From Amycolatopsis tucumanensis (GTDB lineage Bacteria > Actinomycetota > Actinomycetes > Mycobacteriales > Pseudonocardiaceae), in assembly GCF_021654135.1 (NCBI RefSeq), contig NZ_JAKGSD010000019.1:47886-111885 (forward strand): a DNA stretch of 64,000 nt, written 5' to 3'. Positions 24,761 to 32,801 of this stretch are shown here, one piece after another; the stretch's first letter is position 1, and each line of letters begins with the position of its first letter. The notes below the pieces were generated by a model. That model saw only the letters and a list, made by a program, of their open reading frames with translations, ran no database searches and was not told the DNA's origin. A program made the position numbers and the translations under genes.

Positions 24761-25634
24761 GGGCTCGACCGCCGAACCGGACGCCGCGGCGGTCGAAGCG
24801 GGTCTGGACGCGCTCGACACGCCGGTCCAGCCTGCCGCGAAGAAGGGCGGCTGGGGCCGGTTCGTGCGGTCGGTGCTGCCGCCGGTGGTGTTCCTGGTCC
24901 TGGTGATCGCGGTCTGGCAGGCGTTGTGGGCGGCCGCGTTCTGGCCGGAGTACCAGCTGCCGGCGCCGCTCGCGGTGTGGGACGAGCTGTGGGGCCGGTT
25001 CACCAGCGGGGACGCGTTCGGGTTCGTGTGGACGTCGGTGCACCGCGCGGTGCTCGGGTTCCTCGTCGCCATCCTGATCGCGACGCCGCTCGGGTTGCTG
25101 GTCGCGAAGGTGAAGCTGGTGCGGGCCGGGATCGGGCCGTTCCTGTCCGGTCTGCAGAGCCTGCCGTCGGTGGCCTGGGTGCCCGCCGCGGTGCTGTGGT
25201 TCGGTGTCGAGCCGGCCGCGATGTACGTGGTGCTGCTGCTGGGCAGCGTGCCGTCGATCGCGAACGGCCTGGTGGCGGGCATCGACCAGATCCCGCCGAT
25301 CCTGCCGCGTGTCGGCAAGGTGATGGGCGCGGGGCGGCTGGCGACGGCCCGGCACATCCTGCTGCCCGCGGCGCTGCCCGGGTACCTCGCCGGGTTGAAG
25401 CAGGGCTGGGCGTTCTCGTGGCGGTCGCTGATGGCGGCGGAGATCATCGCGACGTCGCCGCTGCTGGGCAAGGGCCTTGGCGCCTACCTCGACGACGGCC
25501 GGTTCCTCAACGACATGTCGACCGTGATCGCGGCGATCTTCCTGATCCTGCTGGTCGGCGTCGGCATCGAACTGCTGGTGTTCCGGCCGCTGGAGCGTGC
25601 CGTGTTGCGGGCGCGCGGGCTGGGGTCGCTGTGA
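24747..25634 (+). CDS. Sulfonate-type ABC transporter permease
   Basis: This 295-residue inner-membrane protein has about six hydrophobic segments. The cytoplasmic coupling loop is of the SsuC/TauC type, around GAGRLATARHILLPAALPGY and the following LKQGWAFSW. A 40-residue acidic, Ala-rich N-terminal tail precedes the first membrane segment at about 45. Its stop overlaps the next start (GTGA). Third component of the importer in the sulfur operon. Confidence 0.94.
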   Translation: MPPLEGSTAEPDAAAVEAGLDALDTPVQPAAKKGGWGRFVRSVLPPVVFLVLVIAVWQALWAAAFWPEYQLPAPLAVWDELWGRFTSGDAFGFVWTSVHRAVLGFLVAILIATPLGLLVAKVKLVRAGIGPFLSGLQSLPSVAWVPAAVLWFGVEPAAMYVVLLLGSVPSIANGLVAGIDQIPPILPRVGKVMGAGRLATARHILLPAALPGYLAGLKQGWAFSWRSLMAAEIIATSPLLGKGLGAYLDDGRFLNDMSTVIAAIFLILLVGVGIELLVFRPLERAVLRARGLGSL

Positions 25635-26350
25635 TCCCGCTGGTCGCCGTCGCGCACGGGAGCCGGGACCCGCGGTCCGCGGCGACCGTGCGGGCGCTGG
25701 TGGACCGGATCGCCGCGGCGGCGCCGGAACTGGACGTGCGGGTGTCGTTCCTGGACCTGTCCGAGCCGCTGGTGACGGACGTGCTGCGGGATCTGGTGCG
25801 CGCGGGCCACCGGGAGGCGGTGGTGGTGCCGTTGCTGCTGGGCAGTGCCTTCCACGCGCGGGTCGACCTGCCCGCGCTGGTGGCGGAGGTGCCCGCGCTG
25901 CGGGTGACGATCGCCGACGTGCTGGGCGCGGACCTGGAGCCGGTGGCGTTCGACCGGCTGGCCGCGGTGGCGGACGTGTCCGATCCCGGGCTGGGCGTGG
26001 TGCTGGCCGCGGTGGGTTCGTCGCGCGCGGCGGCGAACGAGGCGGTCGCGGCGCTGGCCCGGCGGTGGCAGTCGCGGCACGGTTTCCGGGCGGTGGCGGC
26101 GTTCGCGAGCGCCGCGAAGCCGGACGTGCCCGCGGCGGTGGCGAAGCTGCGGGCACGTGGGGCGTCGCGGATCGCGGTGGCGTCGTGGTTCCTCGCGCCC
26201 GGGTTGCTGCCCGACCGGATCGCCGCGCTCGCGCGGGAGGCCGAGCCGTCGGTGGCGCTGGCCGACTGCCTGGCCGGTGATCCGCGGGTGGCGTCGCTCG
26301 TGTTGGAGCGGTACGCCACCGCGTTGGCTGGTGCCGCCCGGTCGGCCTGA
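25631..26350 (+). CDS. Sirohydrochlorin ferrochelatase (CbiX/SirB family)
   Basis: This 239-residue chelatase has two repeated domains. The first begins LVAVAHGSRDPRS with the metal-binding His, and the second includes AAVGSSRAAANEA. CbiX/SirB proteins insert Fe2+ (or Co2+) into sirohydrochlorin; in this operon the product would be siroheme for the sulfite reductase. The GTG overlaps the permease stop. The SUMT enzyme that makes the precursor is not in the window. Substitution of the second-domain His suggests a single active site, as usual for the long form. Confidence 0.9.
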   Translation: MIPLVAVAHGSRDPRSAATVRALVDRIAAAAPELDVRVSFLDLSEPLVTDVLRDLVRAGHREAVVVPLLLGSAFHARVDLPALVAEVPALRVTIADVLGADLEPVAFDRLAAVADVSDPGLGVVLAAVGSSRAAANEAVAALARRWQSRHGFRAVAAFASAAKPDVPAAVAKLRARGASRIAVASWFLAPGLLPDRIAALAREAEPSVALADCLAGDPRVASLVLERYATALAGAARSA

Positions 26351-26367
26351 CCCGTAACGTGGGTGGC

Positions 26368-27246
26368 GTGAAGATCCGGATCGGGGTTGGGCTGGGGGCT
26401 GAGACCTCGCCCGTGGAGTTGCCGGGGATCGTCGACCGGCTGGAGGCCGCCGGGGTCGACTCGGTGTGGTTTTCCGAGCAGGTGTACTCGGACGCGGTGG
26501 ACCCGTTCGTCGGGATGGCGCACGCGCTGGCGCGGACTTCGTCGTTGAAGGCGGGCACTTCGGTGGCGGTGCTGCCGGGGCGGCACCCGGTGCTGGTGGC
26601 GAAGCAGATCGCCTCGCTGGCGGCGCTGGCGCCGAAGCGGGTGCTGCCGGTGTTCGGCCTGCGCCCGGCGCGCCGCAGCGAGTGGCCGCTGTTCGACGTC
26701 CCGGCAGGCGCGAGGGCCGCGGTGTTCGACGAGTCGCTGAGGTTGCTGCGGGCGGCGCTGGCCGGTGCGGGCGATTTCGCGGGCGAGTTCTGGAAGCTGG
26801 AGGACGTCTCGCTGGGCCCGCGGCTGGAGCGCCCGGTGGACATCTGGCTCGGCGGGAGTGCGCCCGCGGCGTACCGGCGAATCGGCCAGTACGCCGACGG
26901 TTGGCTGGGAAGCTTCCTGTCCCCGGCGGAAGCGCGCCGGGCCCGCGAGGCCATCGAGACCGCCGCGGCTGCCGCGGGCCGCTCGATCGAGGCGGACCAC
27001 TACGGGATGAGCCTGATGCTCGCCGAGGACGGCATCCCGGACGCCCTGGCCGCCACGGTGCGCTCCCGACGCCCGGACACCGACCCGGCGGACGTGATCG
27101 CCACGGACTGGGCTTCGCTGCACCGCCTGCTGGACGGCCACTTGGAAGCGGGTTTGACGAAGTTCGTGATCTACCACCGGGGTGGGTCGCCGTTCGAGGC
27201 GTTCCTGGAGCGGTTCGTGGAAGAGCTGCTGCCGCGGCAGAACTGA
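26368..27246 (+). CDS. Luciferase-like (LLM) F420/flavin oxidoreductase
   Basis: This 292-residue TIM-barrel enzyme belongs to the luciferase-like monooxygenase family. In actinobacteria such enzymes often use F420, with the early IGVGLGAETSP segment, GVDSVWFSEQ and a central LLPKRV-like loop. The substrate is unknown. The GTG at 26368 is preferred over one at 26359 because it aligns with the family start; TAACGT lies 7 nt upstream, suggesting leaderless transcription separate from the sulfur operon. It is convergent with the DUF3558 gene. Confidence 0.85.
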   Translation: MKIRIGVGLGAETSPVELPGIVDRLEAAGVDSVWFSEQVYSDAVDPFVGMAHALARTSSLKAGTSVAVLPGRHPVLVAKQIASLAALAPKRVLPVFGLRPARRSEWPLFDVPAGARAAVFDESLRLLRAALAGAGDFAGEFWKLEDVSLGPRLERPVDIWLGGSAPAAYRRIGQYADGWLGSFLSPAEARRAREAIETAAAAAGRSIEADHYGMSLMLAEDGIPDALAATVRSRRPDTDPADVIATDWASLHRLLDGHLEAGLTKFVIYHRGGSPFEAFLERFVEELLPRQN

Positions 27247-27249
27247 GGT

Positions 27250-27768
27250 CTACTGGACCTTGGGGAGCAGGGGTTCGAGCTTCTCAGCGAGGGCTTGGGC
27301 GTCCACGCAAGCCTGCGGATCGCGCGGGCTAGTGACCAGTGCGACCTGCACCAAGGCGCGGGCGTGCTCGCCAACCTCGATGGCGATCGCGCACCCGCCG
27401 GTGGGAATGTCGGCCTGCAAGGCGTTCCGCCCGTTGACCGAAACCTCCATCACGGCGTCGTTCGTCTCGCGGTACTCGCGGAGTCCCTGCACGGGATCCA
27501 GGGCAAGCCCGTACGATCCGAACCGCGGCTTGAGAGCACCACACTCGTTGCGTCGACTCGTGTTTTCGCCGGGATTGAATCCTTCTCCCGCGACCAACTG
27601 GTCGAGAACCTGGCACGCGTTCAGCCCTGCGAACACGTCTGCGTTCGCAGTGGGGCTCACACCGGGCACGGGCGATGCTGTTCCCGCAACGGTGGTGGTG
27701 CAAGCGGCCATGGTTGCCGCCAGGCACGCACCTGCCACGGCATGAGGAATGCGAAGGTTGATGGTCAC
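27250..27768 (-). CDS. DUF3558-family lipoprotein
   Basis: This 172-residue exported lipoprotein has a signal ending in lipobox TMAAC (Cys 23) followed by a short Thr/Pro linker and the DUF3558 fold. Conserved Cys residues (NACQVLD, RRNECG, GGCAIAIEVG, QACVDA) probably form two disulfides. The family is abundant in Pseudonocardiaceae; its function is unknown. The GTG start overlaps the stop of the upstream helical gene (GTGA), so the two proteins are made together and may work together. Confidence 0.85.
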   Translation of the reverse strand: MTINLRIPHAVAGACLAATMAACTTTVAGTASPVPGVSPTANADVFAGLNACQVLDQLVAGEGFNPGENTSRRNECGALKPRFGSYGLALDPVQGLREYRETNDAVMEVSVNGRNALQADIPTGGCAIAIEVGEHARALVQVALVTSPRDPQACVDAQALAEKLEPLLPKVQ

Positions 27769-28211
27769 CGAAGTTCCTGATCCTTGAACGTATGCAGCGC
27801 CTGGACCGCTGCGTCGTCCGACGCGTCATACTTGCTGATCGCGATCTCGATAGCCTGGCCGAGGCTCGCGAGCATGTCCTGAGCCGCGAGGAACACCCGG
27901 ACGAGCGACTGGTCATCCGAGTCCATCGCTGTGAGAAAGTGCGCCGATGCTCTTTTCGCGTATTCGTCGTTGCCGAACCTCGGCGCCTGCTGCAGCCGGT
28001 TGATCCGCAAGGTCAGGTCGCTCATCCGATCCTGCATCTGTGTGACCGCACGCCGCAGGTGCGATCCCGTCTCCTCGTCCACGGCCCAGCGGCCCGCTTT
28101 CGCGTCCGCCAGCATGCGCTTCGCGTCGGCGTGCATGGCGTTCAAGTGGCTTTCGCCACCGAACACGTCCGCCAACTGATCGGCGGATGAGGTCGAGCCC
28201 TCCTCAGCCAT
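27765..28211 (-). CDS. Helical hypothetical protein paired with the DUF3558 lipoprotein
   Basis: This soluble 148-residue protein has heptad-like hydrophobic spacing over most of its length (for example DRMSDLTLRINRLQQ and a long C-terminal helix ending FKDQELR). Its size and all-helical look recall WXG100/ESX-related proteins, but the WxG motif is absent. ATG at 28211 follows GGGGAGGAG at the right distance. It is the first gene of a two-gene operon with the lipoprotein. I do not recognise a characterised family. Confidence 0.75.
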   Translation of the reverse strand: MAEEGSTSSADQLADVFGGESHLNAMHADAKRMLADAKAGRWAVDEETGSHLRRAVTQMQDRMSDLTLRINRLQQAPRFGNDEYAKRASAHFLTAMDSDDQSLVRVFLAAQDMLASLGQAIEIAISKYDASDDAAVQALHTFKDQELR

Positions 28212-28333
28212 CACCAGCTCCTCCCCCCGTGAATCACTCGGTTGCACCGTAGCGTGCCCGCTGACGCGCTGTCACCGGATCGTCCCGATGCGCAGCCGCT
28301 CACAACCGCGCTCCCCCGCCGCGCCGCCCGAAC

Positions 28334-28339
28334 TACAGT
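28334..28339 (+). promoter_or_regulatory. -10 hexamer, leaderless promoter of the enoyl-CoA hydratase gene
   Basis: TACAGT lies exactly 6 nt before the GTG start at 28346, with no ribosome site between. The transcript would start at the first codon. Confidence 0.6.
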
Positions 28340-28345
28340 GAGCCC

Positions 28346-29119
28346 GTGACTGATGAACTGGTGCATTACTCAGTGGCGAGTGGTGTCGCGACGATCACCC
28401 TCGACTCGCCGCACAACCGGAACGCCCTGTCGGCCCAGCTGCGCCGCGAGTTGTCCGCCTCGCTGGCCAAGGCGAAGGACGACGACGCCGTCCGGGTGAT
28501 CGTTCTCACCCACACCGGCAAGGTGTTCTGCGCAGGCATGGACCTCAAGGAAGCCCGCGGCGCCGGGGCGGGTGACCAGGGCGTCAACGAGTTCCCCCGC
28601 ATCCTCGAGCAGATCTGGACGAGCCCGAAGCCGGTCGTCGCCAAGCTGTCCGGTCTCGCGCGCGCCGGCGGCGTGGGCATGGTCGCGGCCGCGGACCTCG
28701 TGGTCGCCGCCAAGGAGGTCACCTTCGCGTTCTCCGAGGTCCGCATCGGCGTCGTGCCCGCCGTCATCTCGCTCACCGTCCTGCCGCGCGTCAACCCGCG
28801 CGCCGCGCAGGAGCTGTTCCTCACCGGGGACGTGTTCGACGCCGAGCGCGCCGCCGAGATCGGCCTCATCAACAAGGCCGTCGACGCCGACCGGCTGGAC
28901 GAGGCCACCGACGCCTACGTCCGCTCCCTCACACTGGGCGGCCCGGCCGCGCTCGCCGCGACCAAGGAACTGCTCGCCAGCCCTCGCCCGGCCACCCCGG
29001 CCGACGGCTTCCCGGACATGCTCAAGCTGTCCGCGCAGTTCTTCGCCAGCGAAGAGGGCCAGGAGGGCATCCGCGCGTTCGGCGAGAAGCGCAAGCCGAA
29101 CTGGGTCCCGCAGGACTAG
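28346..29119 (+). CDS. Enoyl-CoA hydratase/isomerase family protein
   Basis: The 257-residue crotonase-fold protein has the oxyanion-hole segment KVFCAGMDLKEARG (residues 57-70) and the second loop AGGVGMVAAADLVVA. The glutamate pair of classical hydratases is not both present at the expected positions (AFSEVRIGVVPA holds one), so hydratase and isomerase or other crotonase chemistry are both possible. It sits alone in a short rightward unit. It probably acts in fatty acid or CoA-ester catabolism. Confidence 0.9.
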   Translation: MTDELVHYSVASGVATITLDSPHNRNALSAQLRRELSASLAKAKDDDAVRVIVLTHTGKVFCAGMDLKEARGAGAGDQGVNEFPRILEQIWTSPKPVVAKLSGLARAGGVGMVAAADLVVAAKEVTFAFSEVRIGVVPAVISLTVLPRVNPRAAQELFLTGDVFDAERAAEIGLINKAVDADRLDEATDAYVRSLTLGGPAALAATKELLASPRPATPADGFPDMLKLSAQFFASEEGQEGIRAFGEKRKPNWVPQD

Positions 29120-29472
29120 TCGTCGGTGAGGGCGACCGTCAGCCGGCGGCTGTCGGCGCGGTCGCCACCCGGCGCCAAGGCTCGCTCGGCGTCCGACAGG
29201 ACGCTGCGGATCGCCAGGTACGCCTTCGGGTCGGCGTCCTTGAGCAGGTCCGATCCGGCCCACACCAGGACGTGCTCGCCGTAGGGCAGCCACGACAAAT
29301 CGGTCAGGCAGTCGTACAGCGCGTCCAGGTTGCGGCCGAACCAGTCCGGAAAGGACAAAGCGGACGCGATCGCGTCGAGGGCGGACATCTTGTCCGCGGG
29401 CCTGCTGCCGATGATGTGCGAGTAGGCGCCGCGCGCGCGGGCCTGCTCGACGATCGTCTGGGAAGAGGACAT
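29116..29472 (-). CDS. Barstar-family ribonuclease inhibitor
   Basis: This 118-residue protein has the barstar core SALDAIASALSFPDWFGRNLDALYDCLTDL, including the FPxWFGxNxDAL pattern, and the acidic loop that plugs the RNase active site. It lies 10 nt after an RNase Sa-type gene on the same strand, so it is surely the intracellular immunity protein for it. ATG at 29472. A longer upstream extension lacks a ribosome site. Its 3' end overlaps the enoyl-CoA hydratase stop by 4 bp (convergent). Confidence 0.92.
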   Translation of the reverse strand: MSSSQTIVEQARARGAYSHIIGSRPADKMSALDAIASALSFPDWFGRNLDALYDCLTDLSWLPYGEHVLVWAGSDLLKDADPKAYLAIRSVLSDAERALAPGGDRADSRRLTVALTDD

Positions 29473-29482
29473 GGGGTTCTCG

Positions 29483-29875
29483 CTACTTCGACGGGTCGAC
29501 CTGGACGAAGGAAGCGTAGTGATCACCGGTGTAGTACAGCTCGGTCTGCGCCCCGGTGATCAGCCGCCGGGCCCCGCGGTCCGCGCTGCCCGGCGTGGGC
29601 ACCGTGTATTCCCGGTAGTAGCCGCTCTCCTTGACGGGGAGCCGCTTTTCCCGGTTCTCGAACACCGTTCCGTCGCTGCGGTACGGGAACGGCCCGCCGG
29701 CCTGGATGAGACGCCACGTCTGGCCCGCCTCGGCCGGCAGGCTGGACAACGCCGTGAGCCCACTCGCCGGCTCGGTCGACGTGGTGGTTTCGCGCACGAT
29801 CCAGCCACCGAACACGAGCACGATGAGCCCGACGAGCGCGACGGTGATCCGCCTCCTGCTTGACACCAGCGACAC
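29483..29875 (-). CDS. RNase Sa-type guanyl-specific ribonuclease, membrane-anchored or secreted
   Basis: The 130-residue protein has an N-terminal hydrophobic segment (about 10-27) followed by an RNase Sa/T1-family domain. It matches Streptomyces RNase Sa at DGTVFENRE, GYYREYTVPTPG, RGARRLITG and YYTGDHY. The catalytic Glu of YREYTV, the Arg of GARRL and the His of TGDHY are all kept, so it should be active. Both Cys of the RNase Sa disulfide are absent and there is no Cys in the protein. The segment may be a signal anchor. The barstar gene directly follows. GTG start; length is otherwise normal. Confidence 0.92.
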   Translation of the reverse strand: MSLVSSRRRITVALVGLIVLVFGGWIVRETTTSTEPASGLTALSSLPAEAGQTWRLIQAGGPFPYRSDGTVFENREKRLPVKESGYYREYTVPTPGSADRGARRLITGAQTELYYTGDHYASFVQVDPSK

Positions 29876-29876
29876 C

Positions 29877-30077
29877 TTAGGACCGGCTCGAAACGTCCTC
29901 GTCGCGGCCCGGCCGCAACCACGCGGCCACCCGGTCGACGATCCGGTCGATCAGCCACGCGGCGCCGACGCACAGCGGCGCCAGCACGGCGATGACCAGC
30001 AGGAACTGCAACGGGAACCACAGCTGCGCAAGCCACAGCTCGGCGTTGTCCCACCAGGTCGCCAGGCCGTCGAACAC
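29877..30077 (-). CDS. Small membrane protein upstream of the RNase/barstar pair
   Basis: This 66-residue protein has one or two hydrophobic segments (about 17-45), an N-terminal Trp-rich stretch WWDNAELWLAQLW and an Arg/Asp-rich tail. The GTG at 30077 is 6 nt after the hexamer TACCCT, so it looks leaderless. The stop TAA lies 1 nt before the RNase GTG, so the three genes form one operon. It could help export or anchor the RNase, but there is no family evidence. Confidence 0.7.
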   Translation of the reverse strand: MFDGLATWWDNAELWLAQLWFPLQFLLVIAVLAPLCVGAAWLIDRIVDRVAAWLRPGRDEDVSSRS

Positions 30078-30083
30078 CTGACC

Positions 30084-30089
30084 AGGGTA
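30084..30089 (-). promoter_or_regulatory. -10 hexamer, leaderless promoter of the RNase/barstar operon
   Basis: On the minus strand TACCCT is 6 nt before the GTG of the 66-residue gene. It faces the TACGTT of the divergent oxidoreductase about 20 bp away. Confidence 0.55.
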
Positions 30090-30109
30090 CGCCAGGGGGC
30101 CCGGCGAGG

Positions 30110-30115
30110 TACGTT
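30110..30115 (+). promoter_or_regulatory. -10 hexamer, leaderless promoter of the zinc-type oxidoreductase gene
   Basis: TACGTT lies 6 nt before the ATG at 30122, with no ribosome site in between. Confidence 0.6.
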
Positions 30116-30121
30116 GCAGGC

Positions 30122-31087
30122 ATGTTCGCCGTCTACGCCAGTGAACCGAACCCCGAAAACCCGCTCGACGCTCTCACCGTCGGCGAGCGACCGGAGCCGG
30201 AGGTGCCGTCCGGCTGGGTGAAGGTCGCCGTGAAGGCCGCCAGCCTCAACATGCACGACATCTGGACCCTGCGCGGGGTCGGGATCAAGCCGGACCAGTT
30301 CCCGATGATCCTCGGCTGCGACGGGGCGGGCGTGCTGGAGGACGGGACGGAGGTCGTCCTGCACTCGGTGATCAACGCCCCCGGCTGGCAGGGTGACGAC
30401 ACCCTCGACCCGAAGCGCACCCTGCTCACCGAGAAGCACCAGGGCACCTTCGCCGACTACGTGGTCGTGCCCGCCCGCAACGCCGTGCCGAAGCCGGCCG
30501 GGCTGTCCTTCGCCGAGGCCGCCACGATGGGCACGGCGTGGCTGACCGCGTACCGGATGCTGTTCGTGAAGTCGGGCCTGCGCCCCGGGCAGACGATGCT
30601 CGTGCAGGGCGCCTCCGGTGGCGTCTCGACCGCGCTGATCCAGCTCGGCCGCGCCGCGGGCCTGCGGGTGTGGGTGACCGGCCGGTCCGAGGAGAAGCGG
30701 GCGCTGGCCGAGCAGCTGGGCGCGCACCAGACGTTCGAGTCCGGCGCGCGGCTGCCGGAGCGGGTGGACGGCGTGTTCGAGACCGTCGGCAAGGCGACCT
30801 GGGGCCACTCGCTCAAGTCGCTGAAGCCGGGCGGGATCGTCGTGGTGTCCGGTTCGACCAGTGGTCCGGACCCGAGCGCGGACCTGCAGCGGGTGTTCTT
30901 CCTGCAGTTGCGGGTCGTCGGATCCACGATGGGCACCCGGGACGAGCTGGAGGACATGCTCCGCTACCTGGACCTGACCGGCATCAAGCCGCAGATCGGC
31001 AAGGAGCTCCCGCTGTCGGAAGCCGCCGAGGGGTTCCGGCTGATGCAGGAGGGGGAGACCGCGGGCAAGGTCGTTTTCACCCGCTGA
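30122..31087 (+). CDS. Zinc-type/quinone oxidoreductase of the MDR superfamily
   Basis: This 321-residue medium-chain dehydrogenase/reductase has an N-terminal GroES-like domain (HDIWTLRGVG, GCDGAGVLEDG) and a Rossmann domain with QGASGGVSTALIQLGR. The zinc-binding Cys set of alcohol dehydrogenases is absent, so NADPH:quinone or enoyl-reductase-type activity is more likely. Its substrate is unknown. Divergent from the RNase operon; about 105 bp separate it from the hydrolase. Confidence 0.9.
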   Translation: MFAVYASEPNPENPLDALTVGERPEPEVPSGWVKVAVKAASLNMHDIWTLRGVGIKPDQFPMILGCDGAGVLEDGTEVVLHSVINAPGWQGDDTLDPKRTLLTEKHQGTFADYVVVPARNAVPKPAGLSFAEAATMGTAWLTAYRMLFVKSGLRPGQTMLVQGASGGVSTALIQLGRAAGLRVWVTGRSEEKRALAEQLGAHQTFESGARLPERVDGVFETVGKATWGHSLKSLKPGGIVVVSGSTSGPDPSADLQRVFFLQLRVVGSTMGTRDELEDMLRYLDLTGIKPQIGKELPLSEAAEGFRLMQEGETAGKVVFTR

Positions 31088-31179
31088 TAACCCTCTGACC
31101 TGCATAGACGCCTTGTTGACATGGCGCTGATACCGGTTTGTTATCCCCGTCTACTGAGCGGAACCCGAGATTTACTCGC

Positions 31180-31185
31180 TAATCT
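31180..31185 (+). promoter_or_regulatory. -10 hexamer, leaderless promoter of the alpha/beta hydrolase gene
   Basis: TAATCT lies 6 nt before the ATG at 31192. An upstream TTGACA at 31116-31121 might serve a second, leadered transcript, but its -10 partner is poor. Confidence 0.6.
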
Positions 31186-31191
31186 GGGTAC

Positions 31192-32163
31192 ATGACCGCA
31201 GTGCAGCGGGAGATCGAGGCGGCGCCGGGCTCACGGCTCGCCGGCCCGGAAGTCGTCCGGGCCGGCCACCGGAGCTTCGCCGGCGTGCGCACCAGGGTGC
31301 TCGAGGTCGGCCCCAAGCCGAAGCGCGGCACCGGAAGACTCGTCCTCCTGCACGGCTACTGCGACAGCGCCGACACCTGGCGCCCGGCGCTGGCCGAACT
31401 CGCCGCCGCCGGGATCCCCGCGGTCGCGGTCGACCTCCCCGGTTTCGGTGAGGCCGACCCCCTGCGCCCCGGCGCGATGCTGGCGCAGCTCGACGCGTTC
31501 GTGGCCGAGGTGGTGCGGTTCTATTCGGACCGCGGCAAGGTCGTCCTCGGCGGCAACTCGCTCGGCGGCACCATGAGCCTGCGCGCGGCCTGCCGCGAGG
31601 AGCTGCCGATCGCGGGTGTGGTGTCGATCGCCGCGCCCGGTTTCGTCGACTCCTGGCTGGTCCGGACCGTCGGGAAGTACCCGCTGCCGCTGCGGCTGGC
31701 CGCGTCGCTGCCGTTGCCGGTGCCCGGGTTCGTGGTGCGGACCATCGCGGAGTTCGTGGTGCCGCGGCTGCTCTACGCCGACCGCGCCGCCGCGGACGTC
31801 GCCCACGTGGCCCGGTTCACCGGGCTGTTCCCGGACTTCCGCTCGACCACCACTCGTCTGGACCAGGCGCGGCAGCTGGTCGCCGAGCTGGCCGAGGCGT
31901 ACGAGGGGCTGGACGGCATCAGCGTCCCGCTGCTGGTCGTCGCGTGCGGCAAGGACCGCCTGGTGACCGCCGCCGCCGGACGGCGCCTGCACGCGCTGGT
32001 GCCGCACAGCAGGCTGATGATGCGCGAGGAGTGGGGCCACTGCCCGCAGCTGGACGACCCGGTCGCGATCGCCGACCTGCTGAGCTACTTCCGCGCCGGT
32101 GTGCTGCACAAGAAGCCGCGCCGCCGCTCGGCCGCGCTCACGCAGAAAGCCGCCGCGGGCTGA
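31192..32163 (+). CDS. Alpha/beta hydrolase
   Basis: This 323-residue hydrolase has an oxyanion HGYCDSADTW motif, nucleophile elbow GNSLGG, a late acid in CGKDRLV and the His of EWGHCPQL. The catalytic triad Ser-Asp-His is therefore complete. An N-terminal stretch of about 20 residues precedes the fold. A Lys/Arg-rich tail of about 20 residues follows it. Substrate unknown; esterase or epoxide-hydrolase-like roles are possible. Confidence 0.9.
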   Translation: MTAVQREIEAAPGSRLAGPEVVRAGHRSFAGVRTRVLEVGPKPKRGTGRLVLLHGYCDSADTWRPALAELAAAGIPAVAVDLPGFGEADPLRPGAMLAQLDAFVAEVVRFYSDRGKVVLGGNSLGGTMSLRAACREELPIAGVVSIAAPGFVDSWLVRTVGKYPLPLRLAASLPLPVPGFVVRTIAEFVVPRLLYADRAAADVAHVARFTGLFPDFRSTTTRLDQARQLVAELAEAYEGLDGISVPLLVVACGKDRLVTAAAGRRLHALVPHSRLMMREEWGHCPQLDDPVAIADLLSYFRAGVLHKKPRRRSAALTQKAAAG

Positions 32164-32230
32164 GGCTGTCACATCTCGGCGCGCTGTTCCGTCAAGGAGG
32201 CAGAAACCCCGAACGGAACAGGAGTTCACC

Positions 32231-32704
32231 GTGGACGCTCGTCTGAACATCTTCACCAGCCCCACCGCGGGCAAGTTCGTCAAGCACCTCTTCGGGGCAG
32301 GCAAGGTGCTCGCCGAGTCGACGTTGCCCGCCCGGACGCAGGAACTGGTGAAGCTGCGGGCCAGTCAGATCAACGGCTGCGGGTACTGCACGGACATGCA
32401 CTTCAAGGACGCCGTGGCCGCGGGCGAGGAGCCGACGCGGCTCAACCTGGTCGCGGCGTGGCGGGAAGCCACCGTGTTCACCGAGGCCGAGCGCGCCGCA
32501 CTGGAGGTGACCGAGGAGGGCACCCGCCTCGCCGACGCCGCGGGCGGTGTCAGCGACGAGGTGTGGGCCAACGCGGCCAAGCACTACGACGAGGAGCAGC
32601 TCGCCGCGCTGGTCGCCGCGATCGCGCTGATCAACACGTGGAACCGCATCAACGTCATCATCCGGAACCCGGCCGGCGACTACCAGCCGGGCCAGTTCGG
32701 CTGA
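32231..32704 (+). CDS. Carboxymuconolactone decarboxylase/AhpD-like protein
   Basis: This 157-residue protein has the AhpD-type redox motif GCGYCTDMH, with the CxxC and following His of alkylhydroperoxidase-like enzymes, within an all-helical CMD fold. Such proteins reduce peroxides or disulfides, often as trimers or hexamers. GTG at 32231 has AGGAG upstream. It lies 67 bp downstream of the hydrolase. A strong terminator follows immediately. Confidence 0.9.
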   Translation: MDARLNIFTSPTAGKFVKHLFGAGKVLAESTLPARTQELVKLRASQINGCGYCTDMHFKDAVAAGEEPTRLNLVAAWREATVFTEAERAALEVTEEGTRLADAAGGVSDEVWANAAKHYDEEQLAALVAAIALINTWNRINVIIRNPAGDYQPGQFG

Positions 32705-32716
32705 CTCGCCGGAAAA

Positions 32717-32744
32717 GCCCCGGGACCTTCGTAGGTCCCGGGGC
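32717..32744 (+). terminator. Intrinsic terminator after the CMD-family gene
   Basis: An 11-bp perfect stem, GCCCCGGGACC/GGTCCCGGGGC, with a 6-nt loop lies 13 bp after the stop codon. The sequence after it is C- and T-containing, with no T-run. Confidence 0.7.
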
Positions 32745-32801
32745 GCGCCCCTCCCTAGTAACGTGATCCGGTCACACCCGGACGAGTGATTGGGAGGATC
32801 G

